This document shows, piece by piece, positions 33,696 to 43,261 of a DNA stretch of 64,000 nucleotides; position 1 is the first letter of the stretch; each line of letters opens with the position of its first letter. Source of the DNA: Methanocella paludicola SANAE (GTDB taxonomy: Archaea; Halobacteriota; Methanocellia; Methanocellales; Methanocellaceae). The stretch is taken from contig NC_013665.1 of NCBI RefSeq assembly GCF_000011005.1, positions 2,457,501 through 2,521,500 of the forward strand. Direction: 5' to 3'. The position numbers and the translations under genes were made by a program. The notes under the pieces are model-generated. The model saw nothing but the letters and a program-made list of their open reading frames with translations. It was not told where the DNA came from and did no database searches.

Positions 33696-35198
33696 ATGAA
33701 AGTGGCCATCATAAAAGACGATACCCTTGATTATTGCAGGGAAGCGCCGTTCCATCCTTCACGGCGATATCCCGAGTACCCCTTTACGGATATATGTGAG
33801 GATAATCGCATTTATGACCGAATCAGGGATATTTTTCATCAGATGGGGATGGACAGTAGAAATTACGGCAGGTTGGACTGGAATCCCCTGGGCGGTATCA
33901 TCAGGCCCGGAAATATGATAACGATTAAGCCGAACTTCGTGGGCCACGCCAACCCAGTCGATAACGTCGAAGCCATGATCACCCAGGGGTGTATAATCCG
34001 GGCCGTATTGGACTACGTCTATATGGCGCTGGAGGGTCGTGGCACCATCACCATTGCCGATGCCCCGTCCATAGATACGGACTTTGACCAGGTGCGAAAG
34101 GTCACGGGCATCGACCGTATCGCGGAATATTATGAGGCGAACGCGGAGGTTAAGATCAACATCGTCGATATGCGAAAAGAAGTAGGCCACATGAGGATGG
34201 GCAAGCTGGTCCATGAAGAGCTGAAAGGCGATCCGCTTGGCTATACCATCGTGGACCTGAAGGGCGATTCCGCGCATGCCGGGATCATAGGCCAGTATAA
34301 AAAGTTCAGATCATTTAACTACAGCAAAGAGGTCATGATGCAGCACCATAATAGTGACAAGAACGAGTATTGCATCGGCAATAGCGTGCTGGCCGCCGAC
34401 GTGATCATTAACCTTCCGAAGTTAAAGACACATAACAAGACAGGCATGACGTGTGCGTTAAAAAACCTGGTCGGCATCAACGGGTATAAGGACTGGCTAC
34501 CCCATCACCGGGCCGGTCCGAGCGAAGCGGGCGGCGACGAATACGCGCAAAAGGACTTACGAAAGGACCTGTCGGTGATGCTGAGGGATGAGATCCAGGT
34601 CACCGATAACATGCTCCTGGTCATACCGCTGAAAGCCTTGAGCGATGCCCTCTACTATTCAAAATTGGCCCTGCCGTTCCACGACCAGTACTATAACGGG
34701 TGCTGGCATGGCAACGACACGCTACCTCGGACCATTTATGACCTGAACCGTATCATCTTTTACGCGGACAGGGATGGCACCATGAGGGATACGGCCCAGC
34801 GAAGGATGTTTATTCTCGTGGATGGGGTCATCGGAGGGGAGAAGGAGGGCCCGCAGACGCCGAGTGCGAAGAAGTGCGGAGTGCTCGTCGCCGGGCACGA
34901 CCCGGTGGAGGTGGACCTGACCTGTAGTCGCATTATGGGTTTTGATTACCTAAAGATGCCGATGTTCAAGTATCCTATGGAGGGCGGTAAATATGGACTC
35001 TTTAAAGACGGGCTGGATGGAATACGGATAATATCCGATAAATGCCGGGAGCTCGATGGAGTATACGACGCGTATAACTGTAACTTCATCCCCTCTAAAG
35101 GCTGGTTGGGGCATATCGAGTTAATGAGAAGCACGACAATTGAACGTTCAACCATGTCGGGGGCCGAGATCGCCCGGACGCATGGCCGGACTATGTAA
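33696..35198 (+). CDS. DUF362 family protein
   Basis: A 500-residue protein of the DUF362 family, whose biochemical role is unknown. Typical parts are the N-terminal VAIIKDDTLDYC strand, IRPGNMITIKPNFVG (about 69-83), GRGTITIADAPSID, then VLAADVIINLPKLKTHNKTGMTCALKNLVG (about 232-261), the core motif of the family, and LVAGHDPVEVDLTCSRIMGFD near the end. It has no ferredoxin-type Cys cluster, unlike many relatives. It heads the co-directional polysaccharide cluster: the next gene begins 3 bases after its stop. The family turns up in several surface-glycan loci, so a role in glycan modification is possible. Confidence 0.85.
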   Translation: MKVAIIKDDTLDYCREAPFHPSRRYPEYPFTDICEDNRIYDRIRDIFHQMGMDSRNYGRLDWNPLGGIIRPGNMITIKPNFVGHANPVDNVEAMITQGCIIRAVLDYVYMALEGRGTITIADAPSIDTDFDQVRKVTGIDRIAEYYEANAEVKINIVDMRKEVGHMRMGKLVHEELKGDPLGYTIVDLKGDSAHAGIIGQYKKFRSFNYSKEVMMQHHNSDKNEYCIGNSVLAADVIINLPKLKTHNKTGMTCALKNLVGINGYKDWLPHHRAGPSEAGGDEYAQKDLRKDLSVMLRDEIQVTDNMLLVIPLKALSDALYYSKLALPFHDQYYNGCWHGNDTLPRTIYDLNRIIFYADRDGTMRDTAQRRMFILVDGVIGGEKEGPQTPSAKKCGVLVAGHDPVEVDLTCSRIMGFDYLKMPMFKYPMEGGKYGLFKDGLDGIRIISDKCRELDGVYDAYNCNFIPSKGWLGHIELMRSTTIERSTMSGAEIARTHGRTM

Positions 35199-35201
35199 CC
35201 T

Positions 35202-36506
35202 GTGAAACTATTATCTATGGAGCCGGTGCACTTGGGTAACAATAAGATCCTCCTGGTCACTCAATTATACCCGCCTGAAAGCGGTGGTAACGCTTCAAGA
35301 ATATCGGACATGGCGGATGGCCTGAAAAATTTGGGCGCAGACATTTCTATACTCAGCCCTGTGCCCACATTTCCCTTCGGGTCTTTCAAGAGGACGTGGA
35401 GGCCATGGGTCCGAAAGAGCGAGCGAGAGATTGATGTGACCAACCTGTGGACGTGGCAGCCATCTTCGGTGGACCCGGGCTTCGCCAGCCGTATCACCTA
35501 TTATCTGGTATACGCCGTCCATGCGGCCATATGGGCGCTCGTGCACAAGGGTAACTATGATATCATAGTTACGTCAGTTCCACCGCTCTTCGTCAACCTG
35601 GCGGGACTATTGCCGGGCCTTGTTTTCGGGAAGAAGTGGGTCATTGATGTCCGAGACCTCTGGATTGACGCTTCCATTAGCCTGGGCTTCATTAAAAAGG
35701 ACAGTATCATGGAAAAGTTGAGCAGGCTGTTTGAGCAGCTTTGCTACACCCGTACGGACCTCATCTGCGTAACGACCGAGGAGACTAAAAAGAAGATACT
35801 AGCCCGATATGATCATTTACAACCTGAAAAGATAGTCGTCGTGCCCAACGGCGTGGATATCTCGCGCTTCTACCCACAGGGAGAAAAAAAACCCGCGCAG
35901 CTCATCTATACGGGAAATGTCGGCTATGCGCAGGACCTGGAGACGGCCGTGCTTGCCATGGGAACCGTGGGCCGGACTCACCGCGCCCTTTTGTTGATCG
36001 TGGGCGAGGGCGATATGAAGGAGCGATTGAAAAGCCTGGTCCAGGAAAAGGGCCTGGGCAATTATGTTATCTTCAAGGACCTTGTGCCCAGGGAAGAAAT
36101 CCCCCGGCTGATTTCGGAGTCCTATCTGGGGCTGGCGCCTCTAAAGGACATTGAGAGCTTAGAATACGCAATACCGTCCAAAGTATACGAGTATATGGCG
36201 TGTGGCATCCCATTTGTCGGTTGCGGCAAAGGCGAGATCGTAAACATCGCGGTCAGGTCTAAGGCCGGTATCATTACCGATAATGTCCCCGAATCCATTG
36301 CCGACGCCATCGGCAAGCTGCTGGACGATCCGGGAAAAGTCGCCGGGATGGGCCGTGGAGGGAGAGAATACGTGACGCAATATTGTGAACGGAAAGCGAT
36401 CGCCCGTAAATTCTACGAGTATATCGTCGAGGCGGGAGCAAGGCATTCAATGGAAGCCAGGACAGATGGATCCGGTTGTACCCTAAATAATTACACGAGC
36501 AGGTAG
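35202..36506 (+). CDS. glycosyltransferase family 4 (WbuB-like)
   Basis: A 434-residue GT-B fold glycosyltransferase of the cytoplasmic membrane face. The N-terminal domain starts ILLVTQLYPPESGGNASRISDMADGL, including the Gly-rich acceptor-side loop. The donor-binding domain shows VPNGVDISRFYP, LIYTGNVGYAQDLETAVLAM and EYAIPSKVYEYMACGIPFVGCGKGEI, where the E-x7-E-like motif of GT4 enzymes lies. It is likely to transfer a sugar to the lipid-linked chain. The start is GTG 35202 or ATG 35217. It follows the DUF362 gene by 3 bases. Confidence 0.88.
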   Translation: MKLLSMEPVHLGNNKILLVTQLYPPESGGNASRISDMADGLKNLGADISILSPVPTFPFGSFKRTWRPWVRKSEREIDVTNLWTWQPSSVDPGFASRITYYLVYAVHAAIWALVHKGNYDIIVTSVPPLFVNLAGLLPGLVFGKKWVIDVRDLWIDASISLGFIKKDSIMEKLSRLFEQLCYTRTDLICVTTEETKKKILARYDHLQPEKIVVVPNGVDISRFYPQGEKKPAQLIYTGNVGYAQDLETAVLAMGTVGRTHRALLLIVGEGDMKERLKSLVQEKGLGNYVIFKDLVPREEIPRLISESYLGLAPLKDIESLEYAIPSKVYEYMACGIPFVGCGKGEIVNIAVRSKAGIITDNVPESIADAIGKLLDDPGKVAGMGRGGREYVTQYCERKAIARKFYEYIVEAGARHSMEARTDGSGCTLNNYTSR

Positions 36507-36508
36507 AT

Positions 36509-37723
36509 ATGCAGGAGATATCTTACGATCAGCACGCAGTATGGCCATGCCTGGCAGAACTTTATGGCTCGCTCCTTGAGAGTACGCTGGAGTACCTTAT
36601 CGTCGAAGGTGATTACGCCTACGTACATGACCCATATTTTAACCTGAATCGATGCCGTGTCACAGCGGAGGTCTGTAAGTCCATGATCCGCTCGGGCGGA
36701 AACCACTTATTGGCGGAAAAAATGGTGGACTGGCTCGTCTCCCGTCAGAATGATAATGGCTCATGGAATGAACTGCACCCCCGGTTTTCTAAGCCATCTG
36801 CATTGGTCACGTCGTTCGTCGCCGAAACGCTACTTTTGAAAAAACGAGCGGGCTCGCTCAGCGGCCGGCAGGAGCAGAGCCTTCGGCGAGCTGCAGAGTA
36901 TGTCTTATGCTCCGAGGTCGGCCCCGGCTATTTCCGAAAGAATGCTTCCTATATGGCCGATTACCTGAACGTGGATGCTTCGTGCGGGGCCTTTCTTGCG
37001 CACTATGGTCAGGCGTATCACAACCCGACATATATGGAAGCAGCCCTACGGGCTGCCGATAATTGTATTGGCCACCAGGCGTCGGACGGGACATACCCCT
37101 ACACAACGTCCGAGGGAGGGACGCCAGAGCGCTATCCGCTGGACGTGCCCTGCGCGCACTACCAGGGCGTCACGATCTATTACCTGGCCAAGCTGCAGAA
37201 ATGCATACGAGATCGCCGGCTTGAGTCATCCATACGCCATGCCGGGGGCTGGCTGGCGAGTATCCAGGGAGCGGACGGCAGCTTTGACTGGTCTCGGAGC
37301 GGCCTCATGTTCGCATATTACCTCTCGGGCGCGTACGCTTTCGCCGCCGCAGCGTTCGACTATTGCGATCTCACCCGTAACAGGGGCTTATCCATTACAA
37401 AGATGATAGAGAATAAACGGAGTATCATGAATCGCTGGGAAGGCGACTCCTTCCTGACGCTTCCGCGGGATGCCTATACGACCTACCGATCGTCGATGGT
37501 CGGAAGTTTCCCTGCCAGGCATAGGCTATTCCGGTTCTGCTATGGGCTCTACCGCCAGTGTGCCCGGCGCAGGCAAAGCGACCGGATTGAGGATGGCCCC
37601 TTCAACGTATTATCGAAGATATTCAATATAAAGACGTCCACGATAGACCCGTTCGCGAACTACCCGGACCTCTTTATGACCAGCGAGGCACTGGATTGTC
37701 TCGGTTATATGCTATATGGATAA
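36509..37723 (+). CDS. alpha/alpha-toroid protein (epimerase/terpene-cyclase-fold-like)
   Basis: A 404-residue soluble protein predicted to be almost all helical. Repeated motifs such as WLVSRQNDNGSWNE (about 72-85), HQASDGTYPYTTSEGG (about 188-203) and WLASIQGADGSFDW (about 248-261) are QxxDGSW-like repeats of an alpha/alpha toroid, as in prenyltransferase/squalene-cyclase folds and glucuronyl C5-epimerase-like proteins. A conserved-looking HYQGVTIYYLAKL follows. In a polysaccharide locus a sugar epimerase or lyase role is more likely than terpene chemistry; this is inference. It lies 2 bases after one GT4 gene and overlaps the region of the next start. Confidence 0.65.
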   Translation: MQEISYDQHAVWPCLAELYGSLLESTLEYLIVEGDYAYVHDPYFNLNRCRVTAEVCKSMIRSGGNHLLAEKMVDWLVSRQNDNGSWNELHPRFSKPSALVTSFVAETLLLKKRAGSLSGRQEQSLRRAAEYVLCSEVGPGYFRKNASYMADYLNVDASCGAFLAHYGQAYHNPTYMEAALRAADNCIGHQASDGTYPYTTSEGGTPERYPLDVPCAHYQGVTIYYLAKLQKCIRDRRLESSIRHAGGWLASIQGADGSFDWSRSGLMFAYYLSGAYAFAAAAFDYCDLTRNRGLSITKMIENKRSIMNRWEGDSFLTLPRDAYTTYRSSMVGSFPARHRLFRFCYGLYRQCARRRQSDRIEDGPFNVLSKIFNIKTSTIDPFANYPDLFMTSEALDCLGYMLYG

Positions 37724-37733
37724 GGTGAAATAT

Positions 37734-38921
37734 ATGTACGACGTTCTGCTGGTCTCGATAAACTACCCGGACATATACCACGCCTGGGCCCAGTGGAACC
37801 GGAACGCGAACCTGGCCATCTCGAAACTCCCTGACGTTAGGGTTGAGATCGTCGTGCCCCGGCCCCTATCGCTGCCCATCAAATACCTTCCGTATAACGA
37901 GATGTGCCGGATCCCGGCGATGCGGCAGAGCGAAGAGGGATTGGTCCATTATCCCCGTTTTCCATATCTGGTCCCGAAAAAGCTCTTATACGGTGTGACG
38001 GGAGACCTATACGGCTATTGTGTATCGCGATACGTCTATGGCCACATATCGAAAAAAGACCTCGTTCACTGTCACCATATATACCCGGACGCGTACGGGA
38101 TGCTTGGGCTTTGCGAAAAGTGGAGGGTTCCCCTCGTGGGGGACATCCATGGCGACTCTTTCTTCACGGATTATGCGGGCGATACCGGCCTCGGCCGCCG
38201 CATCCGTAGGACGGTGCACGCCTGCAGCAAGATCGTCTGCGTTAGCCACCATATCCGGGAATTGGCACTCAGGGCGGGGGTGGATGACGCGAAGCTCGCC
38301 TTTGTCCCACTTGGGATCGATACTGGCCGGTTCAGGCCGCGGGACAGGGAACAGATCAGGCGTGAGATGGGCATCAAGGAGCACCATATTGTCTTATACG
38401 TGGGACAGCTCCTGAGGAAAAAAGGCCTCTATGACCTGCTGGAAGCCATATCGCTGCTCACCGACCGTAATGACTGTAAGTTCGTGATCATCGGCAGCGG
38501 CCCCGAAGAGGAGGGGCTTAGGCGGCGTGCCCGGCGCCTGGGCATCGAAGGGCAGGTGCAGTTCGAGGGCCAGAGGCTGGGTGAAGCGTTGAGTAAATGG
38601 TATTCGCTCGCGAACGTGTTCGTGCTCCCCTCCTGGACGGAGGGCAGGCCCACGGTAATCTACGAGGCCATGGCGAGCGGATGCGCCGTGGTGGCCACGG
38701 ACGTGAGCGGCATACCGGAGCAGGTTAAAGATGGTTACACTGGGCTGCTAGTGCGGCCGAAGGACCCGGTCATGCTGGCGGAAAAGCTCGCCTTACTCCT
38801 GGACAGCGGCGAAAAAATGACCGAGATGGGGCAGAACGGCAGAAAGCGGATACTCGAAGAAGATTGGACCTGGGAAGGATATGCAAGAAAAATCGATAGG
38901 GTCTACACATCGGTCCTCTGA
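37734..38921 (+). CDS. glycosyltransferase family 4
   Basis: A 395-residue GT4 enzyme. The N-terminal part has a short signal-like strand VLLVSINYPDIYHAW and VHCHHIYPDAYGML. The donor site is clear: FVPLGIDTGRF, HIVLYVGQLLRKKGLYDLLEAISLL, FVIIGSGPEEEGLR and VLPSWTEGRPTVIYEAMASGCAVVATDVSGIPEQV (E-x7-E near residue 310). ATG at 37734 is preferred over 37716 because AAGGTGA at 37722-37728 sits 5 bases upstream. It overlaps the next glycosyltransferase gene by 41 bases. Confidence 0.92.
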   Translation: MYDVLLVSINYPDIYHAWAQWNRNANLAISKLPDVRVEIVVPRPLSLPIKYLPYNEMCRIPAMRQSEEGLVHYPRFPYLVPKKLLYGVTGDLYGYCVSRYVYGHISKKDLVHCHHIYPDAYGMLGLCEKWRVPLVGDIHGDSFFTDYAGDTGLGRRIRRTVHACSKIVCVSHHIRELALRAGVDDAKLAFVPLGIDTGRFRPRDREQIRREMGIKEHHIVLYVGQLLRKKGLYDLLEAISLLTDRNDCKFVIIGSGPEEEGLRRRARRLGIEGQVQFEGQRLGEALSKWYSLANVFVLPSWTEGRPTVIYEAMASGCAVVATDVSGIPEQVKDGYTGLLVRPKDPVMLAEKLALLLDSGEKMTEMGQNGRKRILEEDWTWEGYARKIDRVYTSVL

Positions 38922-40035
38922 TCGGGCGGAAAAAGTCCTGCTGATCACCGGGCCATCCTCGCAGATATCGGAGATTTTCACCCGAAATCTACTATGTATC
39001 CTCAAGCGTCTGGCCCGCGTCTCGTTCATCGGCCACCTGGGCGATCCCGAAGCTCTTGTCGGGCTTGAGGCACATTATGATGTGTCGCGCCCATTCGCCA
39101 ATAGCAATATCGTCTTTCGCGCCCTGAACTACCTGTTCATCCAGGTGCGTATCGCGCTCGACGCCATTGGAGAAAATGACTCCAGGGCTGCCATATTTTT
39201 CCTGTCCGACAACCTGGTCCTGTCCATGGTCCTGATGAAACTGATTCGGCCCAGGATGAAGATCATCTCATTCCCCGGTGGCCGCACCTGCGAAGCCTAT
39301 ATGCGAAAGAAAAGTTTACTCTACTACCCTTTTGTGCTCCTCGAAAAGGCGTCGTATATGCTCTCGGACCGCATTATCCTTTACTCTCCGAACTTAATTA
39401 GCGAGTGGCAACTAAAGAGCTATGGGGGGAAGGTATTAGTCGCGCACGAACATTTCCTGGACCTCGGCCTGTTCAGTATACGGGAAGCCTATGCATCCAG
39501 ACCACCGGTCATCGGGTACGTCGGAAGGCTGAGCGAAGAGAAGGGCGTACTGGAGTTCGTTCATGCGATCCCCGATGTGCTGAAAGCACGGAATGACGTG
39601 AGGTTTCTGATCATTGGCCAGGGCCCACTATCGGAAAAGATTAAAGGCTATCTGGACGAGCAAGGGCTAAGCAGCCAAGTTACCATGATCCCATGGGTGC
39701 CGCATGACCTTCTACCCGTATACCTAAATGGTTTAAGGCTCCTCGTCCTGCCTTCGTACACTGAGGGGCTGCCTAACATTATGATAGAATCCCTAGCCTG
39801 TGGTACGCCTTTCCTGGCTACGGCTGTCGGAGCGATCCAGGACTTCATCCAGGATGGCGTGACCGGCTTCATCATGCCGGATAATGCGCCCAATCACATT
39901 TCGGGCGACATCATCAGGGCATTAAATAGTAATGCGTCCGGAGAGATTGTCGTGAACGGTAGGCGCCTGGTCGAGCGTGAGTTCAGCTATGGCGCTACAG
40001 TGGAAAAATATGCCCGGATATTAAAGCAAATATGA
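38881..40035 (+). CDS. glycosyltransferase family 4
   Basis: A 384-residue GT4 enzyme that starts inside the end of the preceding gene in another frame (41-base overlap), with GGAAGG shortly upstream. The donor domain shows VIGYVGRLSEEKGVLEFVHAIPDVL, FLIIGQGPLSEKI, WVPHDLLPVYLNGLRLLVLPSYTEGLPNIMIESLACGTPFLATAVGAIQDFI. The N-terminal third is less conserved (ISFPGGRTCEAYMRKK). It is probably the third chain-extending transferase of the locus. A promoter-like gap of 160 bases follows before the next gene. Confidence 0.9.
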   Translation: MQEKSIGSTHRSSDRAEKVLLITGPSSQISEIFTRNLLCILKRLARVSFIGHLGDPEALVGLEAHYDVSRPFANSNIVFRALNYLFIQVRIALDAIGENDSRAAIFFLSDNLVLSMVLMKLIRPRMKIISFPGGRTCEAYMRKKSLLYYPFVLLEKASYMLSDRIILYSPNLISEWQLKSYGGKVLVAHEHFLDLGLFSIREAYASRPPVIGYVGRLSEEKGVLEFVHAIPDVLKARNDVRFLIIGQGPLSEKIKGYLDEQGLSSQVTMIPWVPHDLLPVYLNGLRLLVLPSYTEGLPNIMIESLACGTPFLATAVGAIQDFIQDGVTGFIMPDNAPNHISGDIIRALNSNASGEIVVNGRRLVEREFSYGATVEKYARILKQI

Positions 40036-40198
40036 ATTTTATCGTGATATATTAGCATGGAATTAGTATAAACGATGATTCAGGTAGTCTCTACCTTATT
40101 GGCATCTACTGGATCAGGTAACTATGTAAATACTTATATAGTAAGATAATAATATTTAATCAATATATTATATGAAAACCGATAGGTAAGATGCCGCT

Positions 40199-41170
40199 AT
40201 GGATGTAACCATCGTATGCCACACGGAATTCGGACATGTCATAAATCGGGAGATTTCATACACGAAGAATGCCATCGACGGCGTTAGCGTCGGTGTTCCC
40301 AACCTGATCAAGCTCGCCGATAAATATGGCGCAAAGGTGACCTTTGCCGTGATGCCCGAAGTAGTAGAGCATTTTCCGAAGCCCATGAAGCATGAGATCG
40401 GGCTGCACGTACATCCCGGCTGGACCGAGTACGATAAGCTTGGCGAGCACTGGTGCATAGGCGACGCCTATCTGAGAGACCATTGTAAACAATCGATCAA
40501 CTCGCCGGGACTGAGAAACTACGCCTATGAGGAGCAACTTGGCATGATCAAAGCAGGCAAAGATCGCATTGAGGACTTTTTTGGCGTGGAACCCCGCTCC
40601 TTTGTATCCGGCCTATGGTCCGCTAACAATGACACGATTAAAGCGCTGATCAAGGCGGGATTCGCATACGATTGTTCAACACTTCTGCGATTCAGGCCGT
40701 CCGTGTACGACTGGTCCGAACTGAAACGTATATGCCTGCCATATCATCCCCATCAGGATAATTACCAGAAACGTGGTGATCTGCCGCTGCTGATCGTTCC
40801 GACATCCCAGACACTGCTCCGGGAGAACGTGAATCCCGAGGTGGTGCCCATCCTGGGACTGGGGTGGCTAAAAGCCTGTTTTAAAGAATACTACCGCCAA
40901 GGAGCCCCATTATTCAATATATGCCTTCACTCTCCCTGCATGAACGACTCATATTTTTTAAATAACATGGACTCCCTGCTATGGTTCATATCGAAGCACA
41001 AGGTTAATTTCAAGTTCATTTCAGAGGTCGGCGATTATCCCGAGCACACCGTGAAGACGAGCCTGACCCCGTATGTCCTGGGCATCAACAGAGATTTGAT
41101 ACACACGTTCGTGGAGAAAAAGGTCCTGCCAAGGAGAATCACATCGTGGAATACAAATACATCACACTAG
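40199..41170 (+). CDS. polysaccharide deacetylase-like protein (NodB-fold)
   Basis: A 323-residue protein with a NodB-like barrel: VTIVCHTEFGH (in place of the usual TFDDG), KYGAKVTFAVMPEVVEHFPKPMKHEIGLHVHPGWTEYD (motif 2, the metal His pair H-x-H), FVSGLWSANNDTIKALIKAGFAYDCSTLL and ICLHSPCMNDSYF (last His). This is the pattern of sugar N-deacetylases or related hydrolases in surface-polysaccharide loci. The first catalytic Asp-Asp motif is not in its standard form, so activity is uncertain. A new promoter may lie in the AT-rich gap 40036-40198. The end overlaps the flippase start by 25 bases. Confidence 0.78.
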   Translation: MDVTIVCHTEFGHVINREISYTKNAIDGVSVGVPNLIKLADKYGAKVTFAVMPEVVEHFPKPMKHEIGLHVHPGWTEYDKLGEHWCIGDAYLRDHCKQSINSPGLRNYAYEEQLGMIKAGKDRIEDFFGVEPRSFVSGLWSANNDTIKALIKAGFAYDCSTLLRFRPSVYDWSELKRICLPYHPHQDNYQKRGDLPLLIVPTSQTLLRENVNPEVVPILGLGWLKACFKEYYRQGAPLFNICLHSPCMNDSYFLNNMDSLLWFISKHKVNFKFISEVGDYPEHTVKTSLTPYVLGINRDLIHTFVEKKVLPRRITSWNTNTSH

Positions 41171-42462
41171 CCGCGATCAGCCGCACCTATCGGTTTGTTT
41201 TTCATAAGGACTTGAACAAAGACTTCCTATTATTTTTAAAAAACCTGACGTACGTTGTTTCGGGTGCGCTGCCTAGCATCGTCCTGTTAGCCATATTCAA
41301 TATCCTGGCGGCGAGGTTACTCGGTCCTGCCGAATATGGTAAGTATACGCTGATCCAGTCCATAGCCGCCTTCATCGGACTACCGATGATCATGGGGTAT
41401 CACACGACCATCGCTAAGTTTCTTCCGGAGAGCAAGGATTATGCGACGATCTCGAAGACCGTCTCCTCGGCGTATATCATGACGCTCCTCTTCACGCTTG
41501 CCACGATCGCCGTATGCCTGACCTTCATGCAGGACCTATCGAAGGCCTTCAATATCCTCCCCGAGTTTCTGATGCTGGCCATCATGTTCGCGGTATTATA
41601 CACGTTCTATTTGCTCAACATGAATACCATCAGGGGCTTGATGGAGATGAAGCTGTACTCCATATTTCAAGTGGCGTATGCGGCGTTGGTACTCGCAATC
41701 TTTCTCATCTCCGTCCTCGGTGGGCCGATCACGTTCCAGTCCATTTTGTATCCCATCTTCATCTCATATGGCGTCACGGGCGCAGCCATTTTCCTATTGA
41801 TTCGAAAATATCTGGTCTTAAAGATCGACAGGTCCTGGTTATTCCGGCTAACTAAATATAGCATAATCTGTGTGGTCGGTGCCGTGTCATACACGGTCTA
41901 TTCCAACATTTCCCAGGTTTTGATACACATCTACATGACGCCACATGACCTCGGCATATACAGTGCATACAGCCTGGCCGCCATCAGCGTGACTTCCCTG
42001 ATGATAAGCACTTTTATCACGGTCTTTTTCCCCACGGCTTCACAATACAATGATAAGGGCCCGATCTTCACCATGTTCTTCAAGCTTTTACCCTTCATTG
42101 TTATCCTCGGTATTCCCATGCTCATTTTCTCGGAGATCGTGGTACTGTTTCTTTACGGGAACCAATATACGACGTACCTTGACCTGGTGTTGCTCTTCTC
42201 CGTAGCTGGCGTGAGCCAGTCTATACAGAACCTCTACGGCTGGATATTGAACACCGATAGCGATCGGGGCGTGAAGATCAGCAGCGCAGGCGGGATAATC
42301 CTGGCCGTGGCGGCCCTGGTATTGAACCTAGTCCTCATACCGGTATGGGGCATCCGAGGAGCTGTCATCGCCCTGATATTATCCTATCTGGCCACATTCC
42401 TGATCATGACGTGGTTGACCAATCGTTATTATAGGACCGGTGATCTCGTTGCTGGAAACTGA
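41146..42462 (+). CDS. polysaccharide flippase (Wzx/MOP superfamily)
   Basis: A 438-residue membrane protein with 12-14 hydrophobic helices and an N-terminal MOP/RfbX signature (LTYVVSGALPSIVLLAIFNILAARLLGPAEYGKYTLIQS). It should flip the lipid-linked saccharide across the cytoplasmic membrane. GTG at 41146 has AAGGAGA 9 bases upstream and overlaps the deacetylase-like gene. The late helix region with SQSIQNLYGWILNTDSDRG and SAGGIILAVAALVLNLVLIPVWGIRGAVIA is typical of the family. Confidence 0.92.
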   Translation: MEYKYITLAAISRTYRFVFHKDLNKDFLLFLKNLTYVVSGALPSIVLLAIFNILAARLLGPAEYGKYTLIQSIAAFIGLPMIMGYHTTIAKFLPESKDYATISKTVSSAYIMTLLFTLATIAVCLTFMQDLSKAFNILPEFLMLAIMFAVLYTFYLLNMNTIRGLMEMKLYSIFQVAYAALVLAIFLISVLGGPITFQSILYPIFISYGVTGAAIFLLIRKYLVLKIDRSWLFRLTKYSIICVVGAVSYTVYSNISQVLIHIYMTPHDLGIYSAYSLAAISVTSLMISTFITVFFPTASQYNDKGPIFTMFFKLLPFIVILGIPMLIFSEIVVLFLYGNQYTTYLDLVLLFSVAGVSQSIQNLYGWILNTDSDRGVKISSAGGIILAVAALVLNLVLIPVWGIRGAVIALILSYLATFLIMTWLTNRYYRTGDLVAGN

Positions 42463-43198
42463 ATTGAAAATAATGCCGATACTGTTAAAATACAAGGAGA
42501 TCTGGTTCAGCGATCACCTATACGACGTGAGGGGTTACGATTGCGTAATTTTCAGGAACTGCGATAAGATGATGGAGTGGCCCGGCTTTCGCCGGTCCGA
42601 GTCCACTACGATTATCATGGACCTCTCAAAGAGCGAGCAAGAGCTCTGGAAAGATATGAGTGAAACCAATTGCAGAAAGCCTATTAATCGTGCAAAAAAA
42701 ATGAAAGTTACAATAAAAGTAAACCAACACTATGAGGAGTTCTCCGAGATTAACCGCGCGTTCCGGAAGGAAAAAGGCCTGGCCCGATGGGACCCGAGCA
42801 TAGATTTCATGAAAAAGTACGGGACGCTATTCGTCACCGAGTATAATGGCGAGATCCTCAGCGGCCTCTTCTGCCTTAGCGATGAGAGGACCATGATGCA
42901 GTTGATCACGAGCTCGAAGCGCCTGGAGTCCTCGAATGAGAAAAAGAAAGAGATCGCCAATGCTAATAAGTTGATGATATGGGAGTCGATTATCTACGCG
43001 AAGAGGACTGGCATGAAAATTTATGACTGGGGTGGATACTACACGGGCGAAGTACGCGATATCCAGAAAGAACGGATCAATGTTTTTAAAAGAAGCTTTG
43101 GGGGAGAGATCGTGACGAGATATAACTATCACAAAGATTACTCGCTGCCGATGAAACTAGTGAAAGCTATGGAATCGATAATCAAAATCAAGGTTTAA
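42440..43198 (+). CDS. FemAB-like (GNAT-fold) acyl- or aminoacyltransferase
   Basis: A 252-residue protein resembling the FemAB / peptidoglycan-bridge transferase superfamily. The middle has the typical start of the second GNAT unit (YGTLFVTEYNGEILSGLFCLSDERTMMQLITSS) and the family-like end MKIYDWGGYYTGEVRDIQKERINVFKRSFGGEIVTRYNY, close to the F-K-x-x-F-G-G signature. In a glycan locus it may add an amino acid or acyl group to a sugar. The start is GTG 42440 or ATG 42473. It closes the co-directional cluster, ahead of a strong hairpin. Confidence 0.82.
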   Translation: MISLLETELKIMPILLKYKEIWFSDHLYDVRGYDCVIFRNCDKMMEWPGFRRSESTTIIMDLSKSEQELWKDMSETNCRKPINRAKKMKVTIKVNQHYEEFSEINRAFRKEKGLARWDPSIDFMKKYGTLFVTEYNGEILSGLFCLSDERTMMQLITSSKRLESSNEKKKEIANANKLMIWESIIYAKRTGMKIYDWGGYYTGEVRDIQKERINVFKRSFGGEIVTRYNYHKDYSLPMKLVKAMESIIKIKV

Positions 43199-43214
43199 TT
43201 TTTTGCGGTCATTT

Positions 43215-43248
43215 GCAGGCGATAGCCCTATTAATGCCCATCGCCTGC
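43215..43248. terminator. bidirectional hairpin terminator
   Basis: A perfect 9-bp stem (GCAGGCGAT / ATCGCCTGC) with a 16-base loop lies between the convergent FemAB-like and multi-membrane protein genes. Confidence 0.7.
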
Positions 43249-43261
43249 GAAAAGTTAATCT

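Noticed and set aside
33492-33755. 87-codon minus-strand frame upstream of the DUF362 gene
   Set aside because: It overlaps the DUF362 start, is made of AT-rich promoter sequence and has no family resemblance.
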